Assembly (NCBI GenBank): GCA_947567625.1
Contig: CANONN010000003.1
Span: 1 to 64,000, forward strand
Reading direction: 5' to 3'
DNA: 64,000 bases
From: an uncultured Roseburia sp.
GTDB taxonomy: Bacteria > Bacillota > Clostridia > Lachnospirales > Lachnospiraceae
In this document: piece by piece, positions 1-7,814 of the stretch
How the letters are laid out: each line of letters opens with the position of its first letter
How positions within the stretch are numbered: position 1 is the stretch's first letter
Notes under the pieces: model-generated
What the model was told of the DNA's origin: nothing
What the model saw: the letters and a program-made list of their open reading frames with translations, nothing else
Database searches by the model: none
Position numbers and translations under genes: made by a program

Positions 1-793
1 TTTCAATTCTGTCCAAAATTCCCTGCACGCTTATATTCCGGTGTGTCAGATACATTCTCGCCACATCCTCCAGAAATGCTTTGTCTGCACCCGTTGCCTG
101 CTCAATGTCCTCAAGGATATAACCCTTGTCTATATATTTCATAATCTTTTTCACAAGCCGAAATACATCCTTGGAACGCCCGGATTCTTTTTGGGGCATC
201 CCCCACTCGCTGCTTAACTCTGCCGCTTTCGCATGGCCGTAGTACACCTTGACGGGATTTTGCGCAAGTAATTTGCCCCAACTGTCCCCAATCTGCGTCC
301 CTCTATGAATATCCAATTCATACAAAGGATTGAGATCACCAACAAATAGCGCCCCTTCATCCAGACATAAAGAAATGCTGTCCTCGCTATGCCCCGGTGT
401 ATGCACCACTTCCCCTGCAATCCCACATTCCTCCAAAAGCAGACGGCTCTCGTCACAGGAAATGATGCGGATATCCTCATCCACAATTGGCTGATAAAGG
501 CGGTTCCCCTCCTTTGCAAATACCTTGTCTGCATCATGGATATGCGCCTGCTGCACGTCAGTCGCCACAATTCTTACGCCGCAACCGGCAATCTCCTGCG
601 CGATTCCCATGTGATCGGGATGGAAATGGGAAATAAACAGATAGCGGATTTCCTGCACTGTCGCCCCCACCTCGCCAAGCGCCCTGCAAAACCGCAGAAA
701 AGAACCCGCCCACCCCGTATCAAAAAGGATGCTGCCATCCGTCCCCCGGATAAGATATGTGTTTGTGCCGGAATATTTTAATTCTATTATCAT
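1..793 (-). CDS. MBL-fold metallo-hydrolase, 3' end cut by window edge
   Basis: This reading frame runs off the left edge without a stop, so the C-terminus is missing. The start is the ATG at 793-791, preceded by a GGAG ribosome binding site seven bases upstream. The protein opens with a short strand region (MIIELKYSGTNTYLIRG) and carries the metal-binding motif HFHPDH near residue 60. A later HTPGH supplies the next metal histidine, and GDLNPLYELD probably gives the bridging aspartate. These are diagnostic of the metallo-beta-lactamase fold, which binds two metal ions and hydrolyses varied substrates such as thioesters or phosphoesters. About 264 residues are visible. The substrate cannot be predicted. 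It lies downstream of rnfB but is separated from it by a hairpin-rich region, so it is probably its own transcription unit. Confidence 0.85.
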   Translation of the reverse strand, partial: MIIELKYSGTNTYLIRGTDGSILFDTGWAGSFLRFCRALGEVGATVQEIRYLFISHFHPDHMGIAQEIAGCGVRIVATDVQQAHIHDADKVFAKEGNRLYQPIVDEDIRIISCDESRLLLEECGIAGEVVHTPGHSEDSISLCLDEGALFVGDLNPLYELDIHRGTQIGDSWGKLLAQNPVKVYYGHAKAAELSSEWGMPQKESGRSKDVFRLVKKIMKYIDKGYILEDIEQATGADKAFLEDVARMYLTHRNISVQGILDRIE

Positions 794-851
794 CTTAACA
801 CTCCATTTTGCAAAGTTCCATCTGCCTTTTGTACTCCGTCCTTGCCGCGCG

Positions 852-1022
852 GGGTGCGTGCAGCAAAACTGCTAGTTTCCTTACGCACCCTTGTGCAATC
901 GAGTAGGGCAGAGCCATCTTCCCCTACTCGCCGCGCCCCGTGTGCCGCATAGCGGCATGTTTCCGCTGCACGGGGCTGTGCATAAATTTATCGCGGTACA
1001 GCCTAAAAACTATACCGCGATA
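852..1022. repeat. array of four strong inverted repeats between rnfB and the MBL gene
   Basis: Four successive hairpins fill this gap. Arms are GGGTGCGT/ACGCACCC (852-890), CGAGTAGGG/CCCTACTCG (900-930), GCCCCGTG/CACGGGGC (935-976, enclosing TGCCGC/GCGGCA) and TATCGCGGTA/TACCGCGATA (989-1022). The last lies just after the rnfB stop on the minus strand and is followed there by a short AT-rich run, so it may also end rnf transcription. No open reading frame or clear promoter was seen. The arms differ in sequence but the spacing is regular, as in a structured RNA leader for the MBL gene or an intergenic palindromic repeat. Confidence 0.6.
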
Positions 1023-1052
1023 TAATGATCATTATTCTACGAATCCCTCACC

Positions 1053-1844
1053 CTACAGAATAATCTTCTTCGGGCACTTCTGCGCGCAGATGCCGCAGCC
1101 GACGCACTTCTCCTGGTCAATGTAAGCCACATTGTCAACCACATGCACCGCATCCTTCGGGCAGTTCTTCTCGCAGAGATGGCAGCCGATACAGCCGACC
1201 GAACATGCTTTCATGACATTCTTGCCCACATCCTTAGAATTACACTGTACCATATGCTTAGCCTTATACGGCACCAGCTCGATCAAATTCTTCGGGCAAG
1301 CCGCCACACACTTGCCGCATGCCTTGCAGGCTTCTTTATCCACGAGAGCAATGCCGTCTACGATGTGAATCGCGTCGAACGGGCAGGCCTTCACGCAGCT
1401 GCCGTATCCGAGACAGCCGTAGTTACAGGATTTCGGGCCGCCGTTTGGCACAAACGCCATCGCCGCACAGTCCTCGTTCCCGGTATACTCATAGTCGCGG
1501 TTCGCTTTCTCACAGGTTCCCGCACACTTGACAAACGCCACCTTGCGGTCGCCCGCGTCCGCAGAGACACCCATGATCTCGCCGATCTTGGCCGCAACGG
1601 GGTCGCCGCCGACCGGACACTGGTTTACCGGAGCTTCTCCCTTTGCAATTGCGGCTGCAAGACCGGAACATCCCGCAAAACCACAGCCGCCGCAGTTATT
1701 TCCCGGAAGGCACTCTAAAACAGCAACTTCCTTTTCATCTACTTCTACCTTGAACTTTTCTCCGGAAATACCAAGGAAAAATCCAATTAAGATACCCACG
1801 CCGCCGACAACGGCAGCTGCAACTATAATTGCCGTAATATTCAT
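1053..1844 (-). CDS. rnfB: Rnf complex subunit RnfB, polyferredoxin
   Basis: RnfB carries electrons from reduced ferredoxin into the membrane-bound Rnf complex, which reduces NAD and pumps ions. I chose the ATG at 1844 (MNITAIIVAAAVVGG) because GGAGG lies six bases before it. An in-frame ATG twelve bases upstream overlaps that site. The protein has one N-terminal membrane helix (about residues 5-25) and a four-cysteine cluster C-x4-C-x2-C-x4-C at about 45-59. Ferredoxin-type motifs follow at about 140-154, 173-183, 214-228 and 247-257. It is the last gene of the operon and is separated from rnfA by a structured 130-bp element. At 263 residues it is typical of clostridial RnfB. Confidence 0.96.
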   Translation of the reverse strand: MNITAIIVAAAVVGGVGILIGFFLGISGEKFKVEVDEKEVAVLECLPGNNCGGCGFAGCSGLAAAIAKGEAPVNQCPVGGDPVAAKIGEIMGVSADAGDRKVAFVKCAGTCEKANRDYEYTGNEDCAAMAFVPNGGPKSCNYGCLGYGSCVKACPFDAIHIVDGIALVDKEACKACGKCVAACPKNLIELVPYKAKHMVQCNSKDVGKNVMKACSVGCIGCHLCEKNCPKDAVHVVDNVAYIDQEKCVGCGICAQKCPKKIIL

Positions 1845-1850
1845 TTTTTC

Positions 1851-1982
1851 CTCCATTCCGAAGCGTTTTTGCGGAGGAACGCAGACAGAATCTCAAATTC
1901 TGTCTTGCGATCAGAGAAATTTGCGACGCTCCGGCACAAATTTCCGGTTTCATAAATTGCTCATCGGAGAATTTGTGAAACC
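1851..1982 (-). promoter_or_regulatory. structured intercistronic element A, upstream of rnfB
   Basis: On the minus strand the gap from rnfA to rnfB reads as three hairpins and a tail. P1 is 1982-1946, arms GGTTTCACAAATT and AATTTATGAAACC, with one mismatch. P2 is 1944-1916, arms GAAATTTG/CAAATTTC. A conserved CTGATCG follows, then P3 at 1905-1883, arms AGACAGAAT/ATTCTGTCT, then the tail GCGTTCCTC...CGGAATGGAGG. The P2 loop (1934-1926) can pair with the tail at 1866-1858, with one mismatch, as a pseudoknot. The tail contains the rnfB ribosome binding site. The same skeleton with different arms occurs at 13028-13173. It could be a cis-acting RNA or a transcribed intergenic repeat; the function is unknown. 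Confidence 0.65.
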
Positions 1983-1992
1983 TTTTTCCTCC

Positions 1993-2589
1993 TTAAATCA
2001 TTCCTGAGAATCCCATAAACGCAATTGACATCAGACATGCGGTAATCAGTACAATTGCAGTACCCTGGAAAGGCTTTGGTATATCGTTGTATTCGATCTT
2101 CTCACGCAGGCCGGCCATGATGACGATCGCGATAAAGAAACCGATCGCCGTTGCCAGACCGTTTACCACGCTCTCCAATATGCCGTACTCTTTGGTCACA
2201 TTGGTAAGCGCCACACCGAGCACCGCGCAGTTGGTGGTGATCAACGGCAGATACACGCCCAAGCTCTCGTACAGAGGCGGCATATTCTTCTTTAAGAACA
2301 TCTCTACGAACTGCACCAGCGCCGCGATCACGAGAATGAACACGATCGTCTGTAAATAAGTCAGATCAATGCCCTTTTCCATCAGCGCCTGATTCGCAAG
2401 GATAAATTTGTAAATCAGAGAAGTGACAAGGGACGCGATGCCGATGACAAAGATCACGGCGCCGCCCATGCCGGCAGCTGTTTTTGTATTCTTAGATACG
2501 CCCAAGAACGGACAGATTCCAAGGAACTGGCTTAATACCACGTTATTGACAATCGCAGAGCCAATCGCTATTAAAATTAATTCTTTCAT
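1993..2589 (-). CDS. rnfA: Rnf complex subunit RnfA
   Basis: RnfA is an integral membrane subunit of the ferredoxin:NAD oxidoreductase and is homologous to NqrE. The 198-residue protein starts MKELILIAIGSAIVNNVVL and has about six hydrophobic segments. It carries a conserved cysteine in the LGICPFLG segment near residue 26 and a second in the related half-repeat TTNCAVLG near 110. In the family these two cysteines coordinate an iron-sulfur centre between RnfA and RnfE inside the membrane. It follows rnfE by 14 bases and precedes rnfB, in the usual C-D-G-E-A-B order. Length and motifs are normal. Confidence 0.96.
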   Translation of the reverse strand: MKELILIAIGSAIVNNVVLSQFLGICPFLGVSKNTKTAAGMGGAVIFVIGIASLVTSLIYKFILANQALMEKGIDLTYLQTIVFILVIAALVQFVEMFLKKNMPPLYESLGVYLPLITTNCAVLGVALTNVTKEYGILESVVNGLATAIGFFIAIVIMAGLREKIEYNDIPKPFQGTAIVLITACLMSIAFMGFSGMI

Positions 2590-2603
2590 CCGTATCTATC
2601 CCC

Positions 2604-3326
2604 CTATTCTGTTTTGTTGGCGTCCGCGTTTGCTGTCACACTTCTGCCCGTGCAGAGTGCCGACTGCCCACAGGCGGAACAGTCGCCGGTCAGGCAGCCT
2701 GACGGAGCCGCCAGCGGTTTGCCTTTTGCTTCCATCTTCTTGCGGACAATATTCATCACTGCAACCAGGCAGGCCAGCACAAGGAACGCCCCCGGAGCCA
2801 TAACAAAAATGGTGATCGGCGTAAACCAGTCTAACGAAAGCACCTGTACGCCAAAGATCTGTCCCGCCCCAAGGATCTCACGGAGCAAGCCGATGCAGGT
2901 AAGGCCAAGGGTAAAGCCCAGCCCCATGCCGATACCGTCAAAAATCGAGGGAACCACCGGATTCTTGGAGGCATAGCTCTCCGCACGGCCCAGGATAATA
3001 CAGTTTACAACGATCAGCGGGATATAAACGCCCAGCGATTCGGACAGGCTCGGAAGGTATGCCTGCATCATAAACTGCACCATAGTCACCAGGGAAGCCA
3101 CGATCACGATAAAAGCCGGGACACGCACGCCTCCCGGAATCACCTTACGGAATGCGGCAATCAAAAGGTTGGACAATACCAACACCACTGTCGTGGAAAG
3201 TCCCATACCAAGTCCGTTGATCGCTGAGGATGTGACCGCCAGCGTCGGACACATGCCGAGCATCAGGACAAACGTGGGGTTTTCCTTGATAATACCGTTA
3301 TATAAACGCTCTACATTCTTGTTCAT
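2604..3326 (-). CDS. rnfE: Rnf complex subunit RnfE with cysteine-rich tail
   Basis: RnfE is the membrane partner and paralogue of RnfA. Family signatures are LGMCPTLAVT near residue 25 and VVNCIILGRAE near 108, which carry the conserved cysteines. About six membrane helices fill residues 15-205. The start ATG overlaps the rnfG stop by one base, and its AGGAGG site lies inside the rnfG 3' end. The last 35 residues are unusual: a hydrophilic tail with four cysteines in the pattern C-x4-C-x2-C-x5-C. That tail is not needed for the membrane core and may bind a metal or an iron-sulfur cluster. This is an inference from cysteine spacing only. Confidence 0.94.
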   Translation of the reverse strand: MNKNVERLYNGIIKENPTFVLMLGMCPTLAVTSSAINGLGMGLSTTVVLVLSNLLIAAFRKVIPGGVRVPAFIVIVASLVTMVQFMMQAYLPSLSESLGVYIPLIVVNCIILGRAESYASKNPVVPSIFDGIGMGLGFTLGLTCIGLLREILGAGQIFGVQVLSLDWFTPITIFVMAPGAFLVLACLVAVMNIVRKKMEAKGKPLAAPSGCLTGDCSACGQSALCTGRSVTANADANKTE

Positions 3327-3934
3327 TAATTTGCACCTCCTAATACGTTCTGGAAGTATGTGATGCAGGCGTTGACGCCGTTGGCCATCGCCTTGGAAGT
3401 AATCGTGGAGCCGGAGATCGACTCGATTTCGCTGTCAGATGCGGGAGTCTGTTTTACCACCGTAAAAGAATCCACATTCTTGCCCTCAAACTGGCTGTAG
3501 AAAGATTCCTCCTGGGCTTTCATGCCAAGACCCGGCGTCTCCGCGATCGAAGTGATGGAATAGCCGTTGACCGTGCCGTCATTCTGGATACCGACAGAAA
3601 ACGTGATCGTGCTCTGGCTGGCATCCTTTGCAGTTACAGTGATCACATAACCGATGACACTGCCGCCTGCGTCTTTGGCGGCTACCACTTGCTCAATCTC
3701 ATCGGCATAGCCCTCCTCTTTGAGCAGGCTGTTTGCCGCTTCCTCGTCAAACCCCTCGTAATCCTCAAAAGAATCCGCATCTGCAAACACCTGTTTGTAT
3801 GCGTTCTGTGTTTTTTCGTAATTGACTTTCTCGATCGGCTCCTTGGTGATACCGTACACCAGGGCGAGCATAAGTCCCAAAACAATGGTGAAAGCAAATA
3901 AAATTAACGCGTCATGTACGATCTTTTTACTCAT
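3326..3934 (-). CDS. rnfG: Rnf complex subunit RnfG, FMN-binding
   Basis: RnfG carries a covalently bound FMN on the outer face of the membrane and passes electrons through the Rnf complex. The 202-residue protein has one N-terminal membrane helix (about residues 8-29) and an extracytoplasmic FMN-binding domain. The flavin attachment motif is SGSTITS near residue 175, whose second threonine is the expected attachment site. PGLGMK near residue 135 is also typical. The gene starts four bases after rnfD and overlaps rnfE by one base, consistent with tight translational coupling. Family assignment is firm. Confidence 0.95.
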   Translation of the reverse strand: MSKKIVHDALILFAFTIVLGLMLALVYGITKEPIEKVNYEKTQNAYKQVFADADSFEDYEGFDEEAANSLLKEEGYADEIEQVVAAKDAGGSVIGYVITVTAKDASQSTITFSVGIQNDGTVNGYSITSIAETPGLGMKAQEESFYSQFEGKNVDSFTVVKQTPASDSEIESISGSTITSKAMANGVNACITYFQNVLGGAN

Positions 3935-3937
3935 ATG

Positions 3938-4888
3938 TTATTTGCCCCCTTCCTTGCTCTTTGCCTCTTTGACTACGCCAAAGGCTCTCGGCACCGTGAT
4001 CTTTTCAATCATCGGCACAAGCAGGTTGCTTAAGATAATGGCAAAGGAAACGCCCTCTGCGTTCGCGCCCAGCGTGCGGAACAGCCCTGTTAAGATACCG
4101 CAGCAGATACCAAAGATAATCTGGCCGACCGGCGTGATCGGGGAAGTGACATAGTCGGTCGCCATAAAAAATGCGCCGAGCATCAATCCGCCGCCGCAAA
4201 GCTGCGCCACCAGATAATTGGCGTCTAAGCCGTGGCCTCCAAACACAAGGGTAAAAATAGCAAACGTAATAATGTAGGACGCCGGAATCTTCAAGTCGAT
4301 GACGTTCATCAGAATCAGGAAGATCGCACCGATTAAAATGGCAATCACGGATGTCTCGCCGATCGTACCAGCGGTACGTCCGATCAGCATATCCAATGTA
4401 TTGACCGTCTCGCCGTTACGCATAGCTGCAAGAGGCGTCGCGCCGGTATAGGCGTCGGTCACATAATTAGTCATATCGGCGGCAAACGCGATCAAAAGGA
4501 AGCATCTTGCGCCGAGCGCGGGGTTCATAAAGTTCTGCCCCAGACCGCCGAATAAGCACTTCACGACAATAATTGCAAACACACCGCCAATCACTGCCTC
4601 CCACCAGGGAAGATTGACCGGTAAGTTTAACGCCAGCAAAAGTCCGGTCACAACCGCGCTGAAATCCTTGACCGTCTGGTCTTTGTGTACAATCTTGTTG
4701 TACACCCACTCAGAAGCCACACAGCTTGCGATTGTCACTGCCATCAGCAATAATGCTTTCCATCCAAAATTATAGATACCAAACAGGCTCGTCGGAACCA
4801 GTGCAATCGCTACATAAAGCATGATCTTCCCAGTGGTATCTTTGGAACGCACGTGCGGTGATGATGAAACATGATATAAATCACTCAC
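3938..4888 (-). CDS. rnfD: Rnf complex subunit RnfD, FMN-binding membrane protein
   Basis: RnfD is a multi-helix membrane subunit homologous to NqrB. It binds FMN covalently through a threonine and lies on the ion path of the complex. The 316-residue protein begins MSDLYHVSSSPHVRSKDT and has eight to ten hydrophobic segments. It carries the flavin motif TGATPLAAM near residue 150. GLGQNFMNPAL near 118 is also conserved in the family. It sits between rnfC and rnfG with a 38-base gap to rnfC. Length is slightly below that of the proteobacterial homologues, as usual in Firmicutes. Confidence 0.95.
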   Translation of the reverse strand: MSDLYHVSSSPHVRSKDTTGKIMLYVAIALVPTSLFGIYNFGWKALLLMAVTIASCVASEWVYNKIVHKDQTVKDFSAVVTGLLLALNLPVNLPWWEAVIGGVFAIIVVKCLFGGLGQNFMNPALGARCFLLIAFAADMTNYVTDAYTGATPLAAMRNGETVNTLDMLIGRTAGTIGETSVIAILIGAIFLILMNVIDLKIPASYIITFAIFTLVFGGHGLDANYLVAQLCGGGLMLGAFFMATDYVTSPITPVGQIIFGICCGILTGLFRTLGANAEGVSFAIILSNLLVPMIEKITVPRAFGVVKEAKSKEGGK

Positions 4889-4926
4889 GATAATCCACCT
4901 CTCTATTCTATAGAATCTTAATGTTA

Positions 4927-6249
4927 TTATGATTTCTTACGTTTTGCGGCCAGCACCTGTTTTTTCATCGTCTTGATCGACTGAGCCAGCTGCCTTCTCG
5001 CCGGGCAGGCAAAACTACAGCTTCCGCACTCGATACACTCAAGGCCGAACCACTGCTCGAACTCCTCCGACAGGCCGTTGTTCGCAAACTTGGCCAGCCG
5101 CGACGGTATCAACTGTTCCGGGCAGGCTGTGACACAGCGACCACAGTTGATGCAGGCCGACGGCGCAAGCGCTGCCACCTCGTCCTTTGTCAGACACAGC
5201 AGGGAGGAAGAAGTTTTCGTTGTCGGAATATCCAAGCCAAACATGGAAAATCCCATCATAGGGCCGCCGGATATGATCTTCTCGGGCTGCTCTTTGAATC
5301 CGCCTGCGGCGTCGACCAGTTCTGTATAATTGGTGCCGATACTGTAGAGGAAATTGCCCGGCTTGCTCACGGCGTCACCGGTAATCGTTGAGACACGCTT
5401 CATCACGGGCATGCCCAATTTCACTGCATTGTAAACGGCGATAATCGTCTCCACATTGTCCACGATACAGCCTGCGTCCGCCGGCAGCATCTTAGAGTTG
5501 ATCGCGCGACCCGTCACAGCGTAGATCAGCTGTCGCTCGCCGCCCTGCGGATACTTTGTCTGAAGCGGACAAACCTCAAGCCTTGGATCGTCCTTTACCA
5601 TCTCCTGCAATTTGGCAATACAGTCCGGTTTGTTATTTTCAATCCCGAAAATGCCTTTCGCTTTTCCGAAAAGCTGAAGAATGATCTTCATGCCCTCGAT
5701 CAGCTCTTTGGGATTCTCCATCATCCGGCGGTAGTCGGCGGTCAGATACGGCTCACACTCCGCGCAGTTTGCAATGATGTACTCAATTTTTTCCGGCTCT
5801 TTGGGAGAGAGCTTTACATGCGTGGGAAATCCCGCGCCACCCATTCCTACGACGCCGGCCTCTTTTACTTTGTTGATAATGTCCTCTTTGGAAAGCTTTG
5901 TCACATCATCGCATGATGTGTACGCTGCTTCCGTAAACTCACCGTCGTTTTCAATGACGATGGCGTTTACCATGTCGCCCACTGCTACGCGGCGTGGTTC
6001 AATGGCTTTCACCGTACCTGACACGGAGGAATAGATCGGAGAAGACACAAAACCGCCCGCTTCCGCGATCTTCTGCCCTTTCAAAACCTTATCCCCGACA
6101 GCTACAATCGGAGTGGCAGGTGCACCGATATGCTGAGATAACGGATATACCAGATCACCCTTAGGTACAACTTCAACGATCGGCTGATCTTTTGCCAGTT
6201 CCTTTCCTTCATAAGGATGGACGCCACCTTTAAATGTCTTTAAACCCAT
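4927..6249 (-). CDS. rnfC: Rnf complex subunit RnfC, NADH-binding
   Basis: RnfC is the soluble subunit that binds NADH and FMN, related to the 51-kDa subunit of complex I. I place the start at the ATG at 6249 (MGLKTFKGGVHPYEGKEL), which matches the family N-terminus. An in-frame GTG fifteen bases upstream is possible but adds only five residues. A glycine-rich nucleotide-binding stretch GMGGAGFPTHVKL lies near residue 135. Two ferredoxin motifs near the C-terminus read CINCGRCVTACP and CIECGSCSFACP. It is the first gene of the operon, downstream of an extended -10 promoter. Confidence 0.95.
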   Translation of the reverse strand: MGLKTFKGGVHPYEGKELAKDQPIVEVVPKGDLVYPLSQHIGAPATPIVAVGDKVLKGQKIAEAGGFVSSPIYSSVSGTVKAIEPRRVAVGDMVNAIVIENDGEFTEAAYTSCDDVTKLSKEDIINKVKEAGVVGMGGAGFPTHVKLSPKEPEKIEYIIANCAECEPYLTADYRRMMENPKELIEGMKIILQLFGKAKGIFGIENNKPDCIAKLQEMVKDDPRLEVCPLQTKYPQGGERQLIYAVTGRAINSKMLPADAGCIVDNVETIIAVYNAVKLGMPVMKRVSTITGDAVSKPGNFLYSIGTNYTELVDAAGGFKEQPEKIISGGPMMGFSMFGLDIPTTKTSSSLLCLTKDEVAALAPSACINCGRCVTACPEQLIPSRLAKFANNGLSEEFEQWFGLECIECGSCSFACPARRQLAQSIKTMKKQVLAAKRKKS

Positions 6250-6278
6250 TTGTTCGTGCCCCACTTTCTCTTATTTTG

Positions 6279-6355
6279 TATTCTGTTCCGTTCAAGTGAA
6301 CCTGAACCAGAACAACTATCTAATAAATTATACCATAAATATAAAAAGAATGAAT
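6279..6355 (-). promoter_or_regulatory. rnf operon promoter and 5' leader hairpin
   Basis: On the minus strand an extended -10 element TGGTATAAT lies at 6335-6327, with only a weak -35 about 17 bases upstream. Transcription would begin near 6320 and leave a leader of about 70 bases. That leader contains a hairpin around 6279-6312 built on GTTCA/TGAAC and TTCTG/CAGAA arms. I saw no other promoter candidate as good in this gap. Confidence 0.55.
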
Positions 6356-6440
6356 CTTTTTCTTGTACTTTTTTTAATACTTTCGACAAAAACAATATTT
6401 TTTAGGAAACAAATTGTTGCATATGTACCAAATTATCTTA

Positions 6441-6460
6441 AGTTTATGTTAAACTAAAGT
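6441..6460 (+). promoter_or_regulatory. probable promoter of the YprB-like gene
   Basis: An extended -10 element TGTTAAACT ends at 6455. It overlaps a perfect inverted repeat AGTTTA-TGT-TAAACT (6441-6455) that could be an operator. The context is nearly identical to the promoter of the DUF1292 gene at 58452-58460 (GTTTATGTTAAAAT). The -35 is poor, as is common with extended -10 promoters. The leader to the start codon would be about 135 bases and carries the structured element at 6487-6592. Confidence 0.45.
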
Positions 6461-6486
6461 AAATAGCATGAATGTTGCATGAAAAA

Positions 6487-6592
6487 TACATCTAAGGCTC
6501 GTGCCGGCTGGCGCTAACGTGTAACAAGTTCACGCGCCAAGATGTACTAAATTTTACGCTGAAAATGCCGTTTACGCGGCGGAATGAGAGGA
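6487..6592 (+). promoter_or_regulatory. structured leader of the YprB-like gene
   Basis: An outer stem TACATCT/AGATGTA (6487-6493 with 6540-6546) encloses stems TGGCG/CGCCA and CGTG/CACG. A small hairpin GCCG/CGGC at 6567-6580 follows, and it runs directly into GGAATGAGAGGA, which holds the ribosome binding site. The last 30 bases before the start are almost identical to those before dprA (51795-51823). The rest of the element is not shared with dprA as far as I can see. Confidence 0.55.
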
Positions 6593-6595
6593 ACT

Positions 6596-7714
6596 ATGAA
6601 AACATGGCATGAAGAAATACCCTACCGGTTTGATGAACCCGTGACAGCGGAGATTTTTACGGAGCACACCGTTTTCTTTGACATTGAGACTACCGGATTT
6701 TCGCCGGCCCACACCAGTCTCTATATGATCGGATGCGTGTCGAGGAGGGGCGATACACTCATTGTCGACCAGTTCTTTGCCGAGAAAACCATAGAAGAAA
6801 AGCTCCTTCTCCTCTCCTTTATCAATCAGATCGAGCCTTGCGATACCATAATCAGCTTTAACGGCTCAGGCTTTGACATTCCCTACCTGAAAGCGAAATG
6901 CGGCCTGTTGGGCGTAAAAAAGCGCTTCTTAGACTACGCGCATGTGGATATCTATAAAGTGGTATCACAACTGAAATTTTTGTTAAAAACCGAGAACTGC
7001 AAACAGAAATCCATTGAACAATTTCTCGGCATACGGCGGGACGATACGCTAAGCGGCGGCGACTTGATCGACGTGTACAAAAACTACTTAAATCAACCGA
7101 ACGACGAAGCGCTGTTTCTCTTAAGGCAGCACAATTATGACGACATCACCGGTCTTCCCGCACTGCTGCCGGTCCTCGCCTACGACAAGATACTCTGCGG
7201 CCATTATGCGGTAACGTCCATAGAGGGCAGCGAAACGATGGCGCAGAATGGGGAGCCGCGAAAAGAACTGTTAATCACACTCACCAACGATTACCCGGCG
7301 CCCAAGCGCGTCTCCTGTGGCAACGCCCTGTTTTATCTTTCGGTTTATAAGGACAAAACACAGATTAACGTAAAGCTCTTTGACGGAGAGTTGAAGTTCT
7401 TTTTCAAGGATTACAAAAACTACTATTATCTGCCGAAGGAAGACGCGGCCGTCCACAAAAGCCTGTCGACTTATGTGGATAAAGAGTACCGCGAACCGGC
7501 AACGGCGCAAAACTGTTACACCAAAAAAAGGGCTCTGTTTGTCCCTCAATACCGGGAAGTCATGAAACCAAAATTTGTGGAGCATTATCGAGATAAACTG
7601 TCCTACTTTGAACTGACGGAGGATTTCACCGCGTCCGACGTTATGCTGCGGCGCTATGTCAAACAGGTCTTTGATACGCTGTTCGACAAAAACAGGCATA
7701 AAAAGAAAGCATGA
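6596..7714 (+). CDS. YprB-like ribonuclease H-fold exonuclease
   Basis: The N-terminal 190 residues match the YprB/RNase_H_2 family, a DEDD-type 3'-5' exonuclease fold. The first acidic motif is FFDIETTGF near residue 28, the second is SFNGSGFDIPYL near 92, and the third is HNYDDITGL near 180. The remaining 180 residues are not recognised and may bind nucleic acid. I chose ATG 6596 because GAGAGG lies four bases upstream. The in-frame ATG at 6584 is part of the shared leader tail. The gene is divergent from rnf and convergent with cheR. Nuclease activity is inferred from family only; the substrate is not known. Confidence 0.8.
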   Translation: MKTWHEEIPYRFDEPVTAEIFTEHTVFFDIETTGFSPAHTSLYMIGCVSRRGDTLIVDQFFAEKTIEEKLLLLSFINQIEPCDTIISFNGSGFDIPYLKAKCGLLGVKKRFLDYAHVDIYKVVSQLKFLLKTENCKQKSIEQFLGIRRDDTLSGGDLIDVYKNYLNQPNDEALFLLRQHNYDDITGLPALLPVLAYDKILCGHYAVTSIEGSETMAQNGEPRKELLITLTNDYPAPKRVSCGNALFYLSVYKDKTQINVKLFDGELKFFFKDYKNYYYLPKEDAAVHKSLSTYVDKEYREPATAQNCYTKKRALFVPQYREVMKPKFVEHYRDKLSYFELTEDFTASDVMLRRYVKQVFDTLFDKNRHKKKA

Positions 7715-7741
7715 AAGAAACGAAGGTTTTGTGCAAAACGC

Positions 7742-7780
7742 AACAGGCGGGCGATAGATCCTATCTACCGCCCGCCTGTT
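7742..7780. terminator. hairpin between convergent YprB-like gene and cheR
   Basis: A very stable stem AACAGGCGGGCG/CGCCCGCCTGTT, with inner GATAG/CTATC, lies between the two convergent genes. Neither side has a strong T-run, so it may act as a bidirectional terminator or mainly as a 3' stability element. Confidence 0.6.
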
Positions 7781-7814
7781 ACAATGATAACTGCATGACA
7801 GAAAATGGTTTTCT

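Noticed and set aside
389-781. Plus-strand frame over the left-end gene
   Set aside because: The minus strand encodes a clear MBL-fold protein with HFHPDH; the plus-strand frame is its shadow.
852-1022. CRISPR array
   Set aside because: The hairpins differ in sequence and there are no identical repeats with regular spacers. The same holds for 58189-58386.
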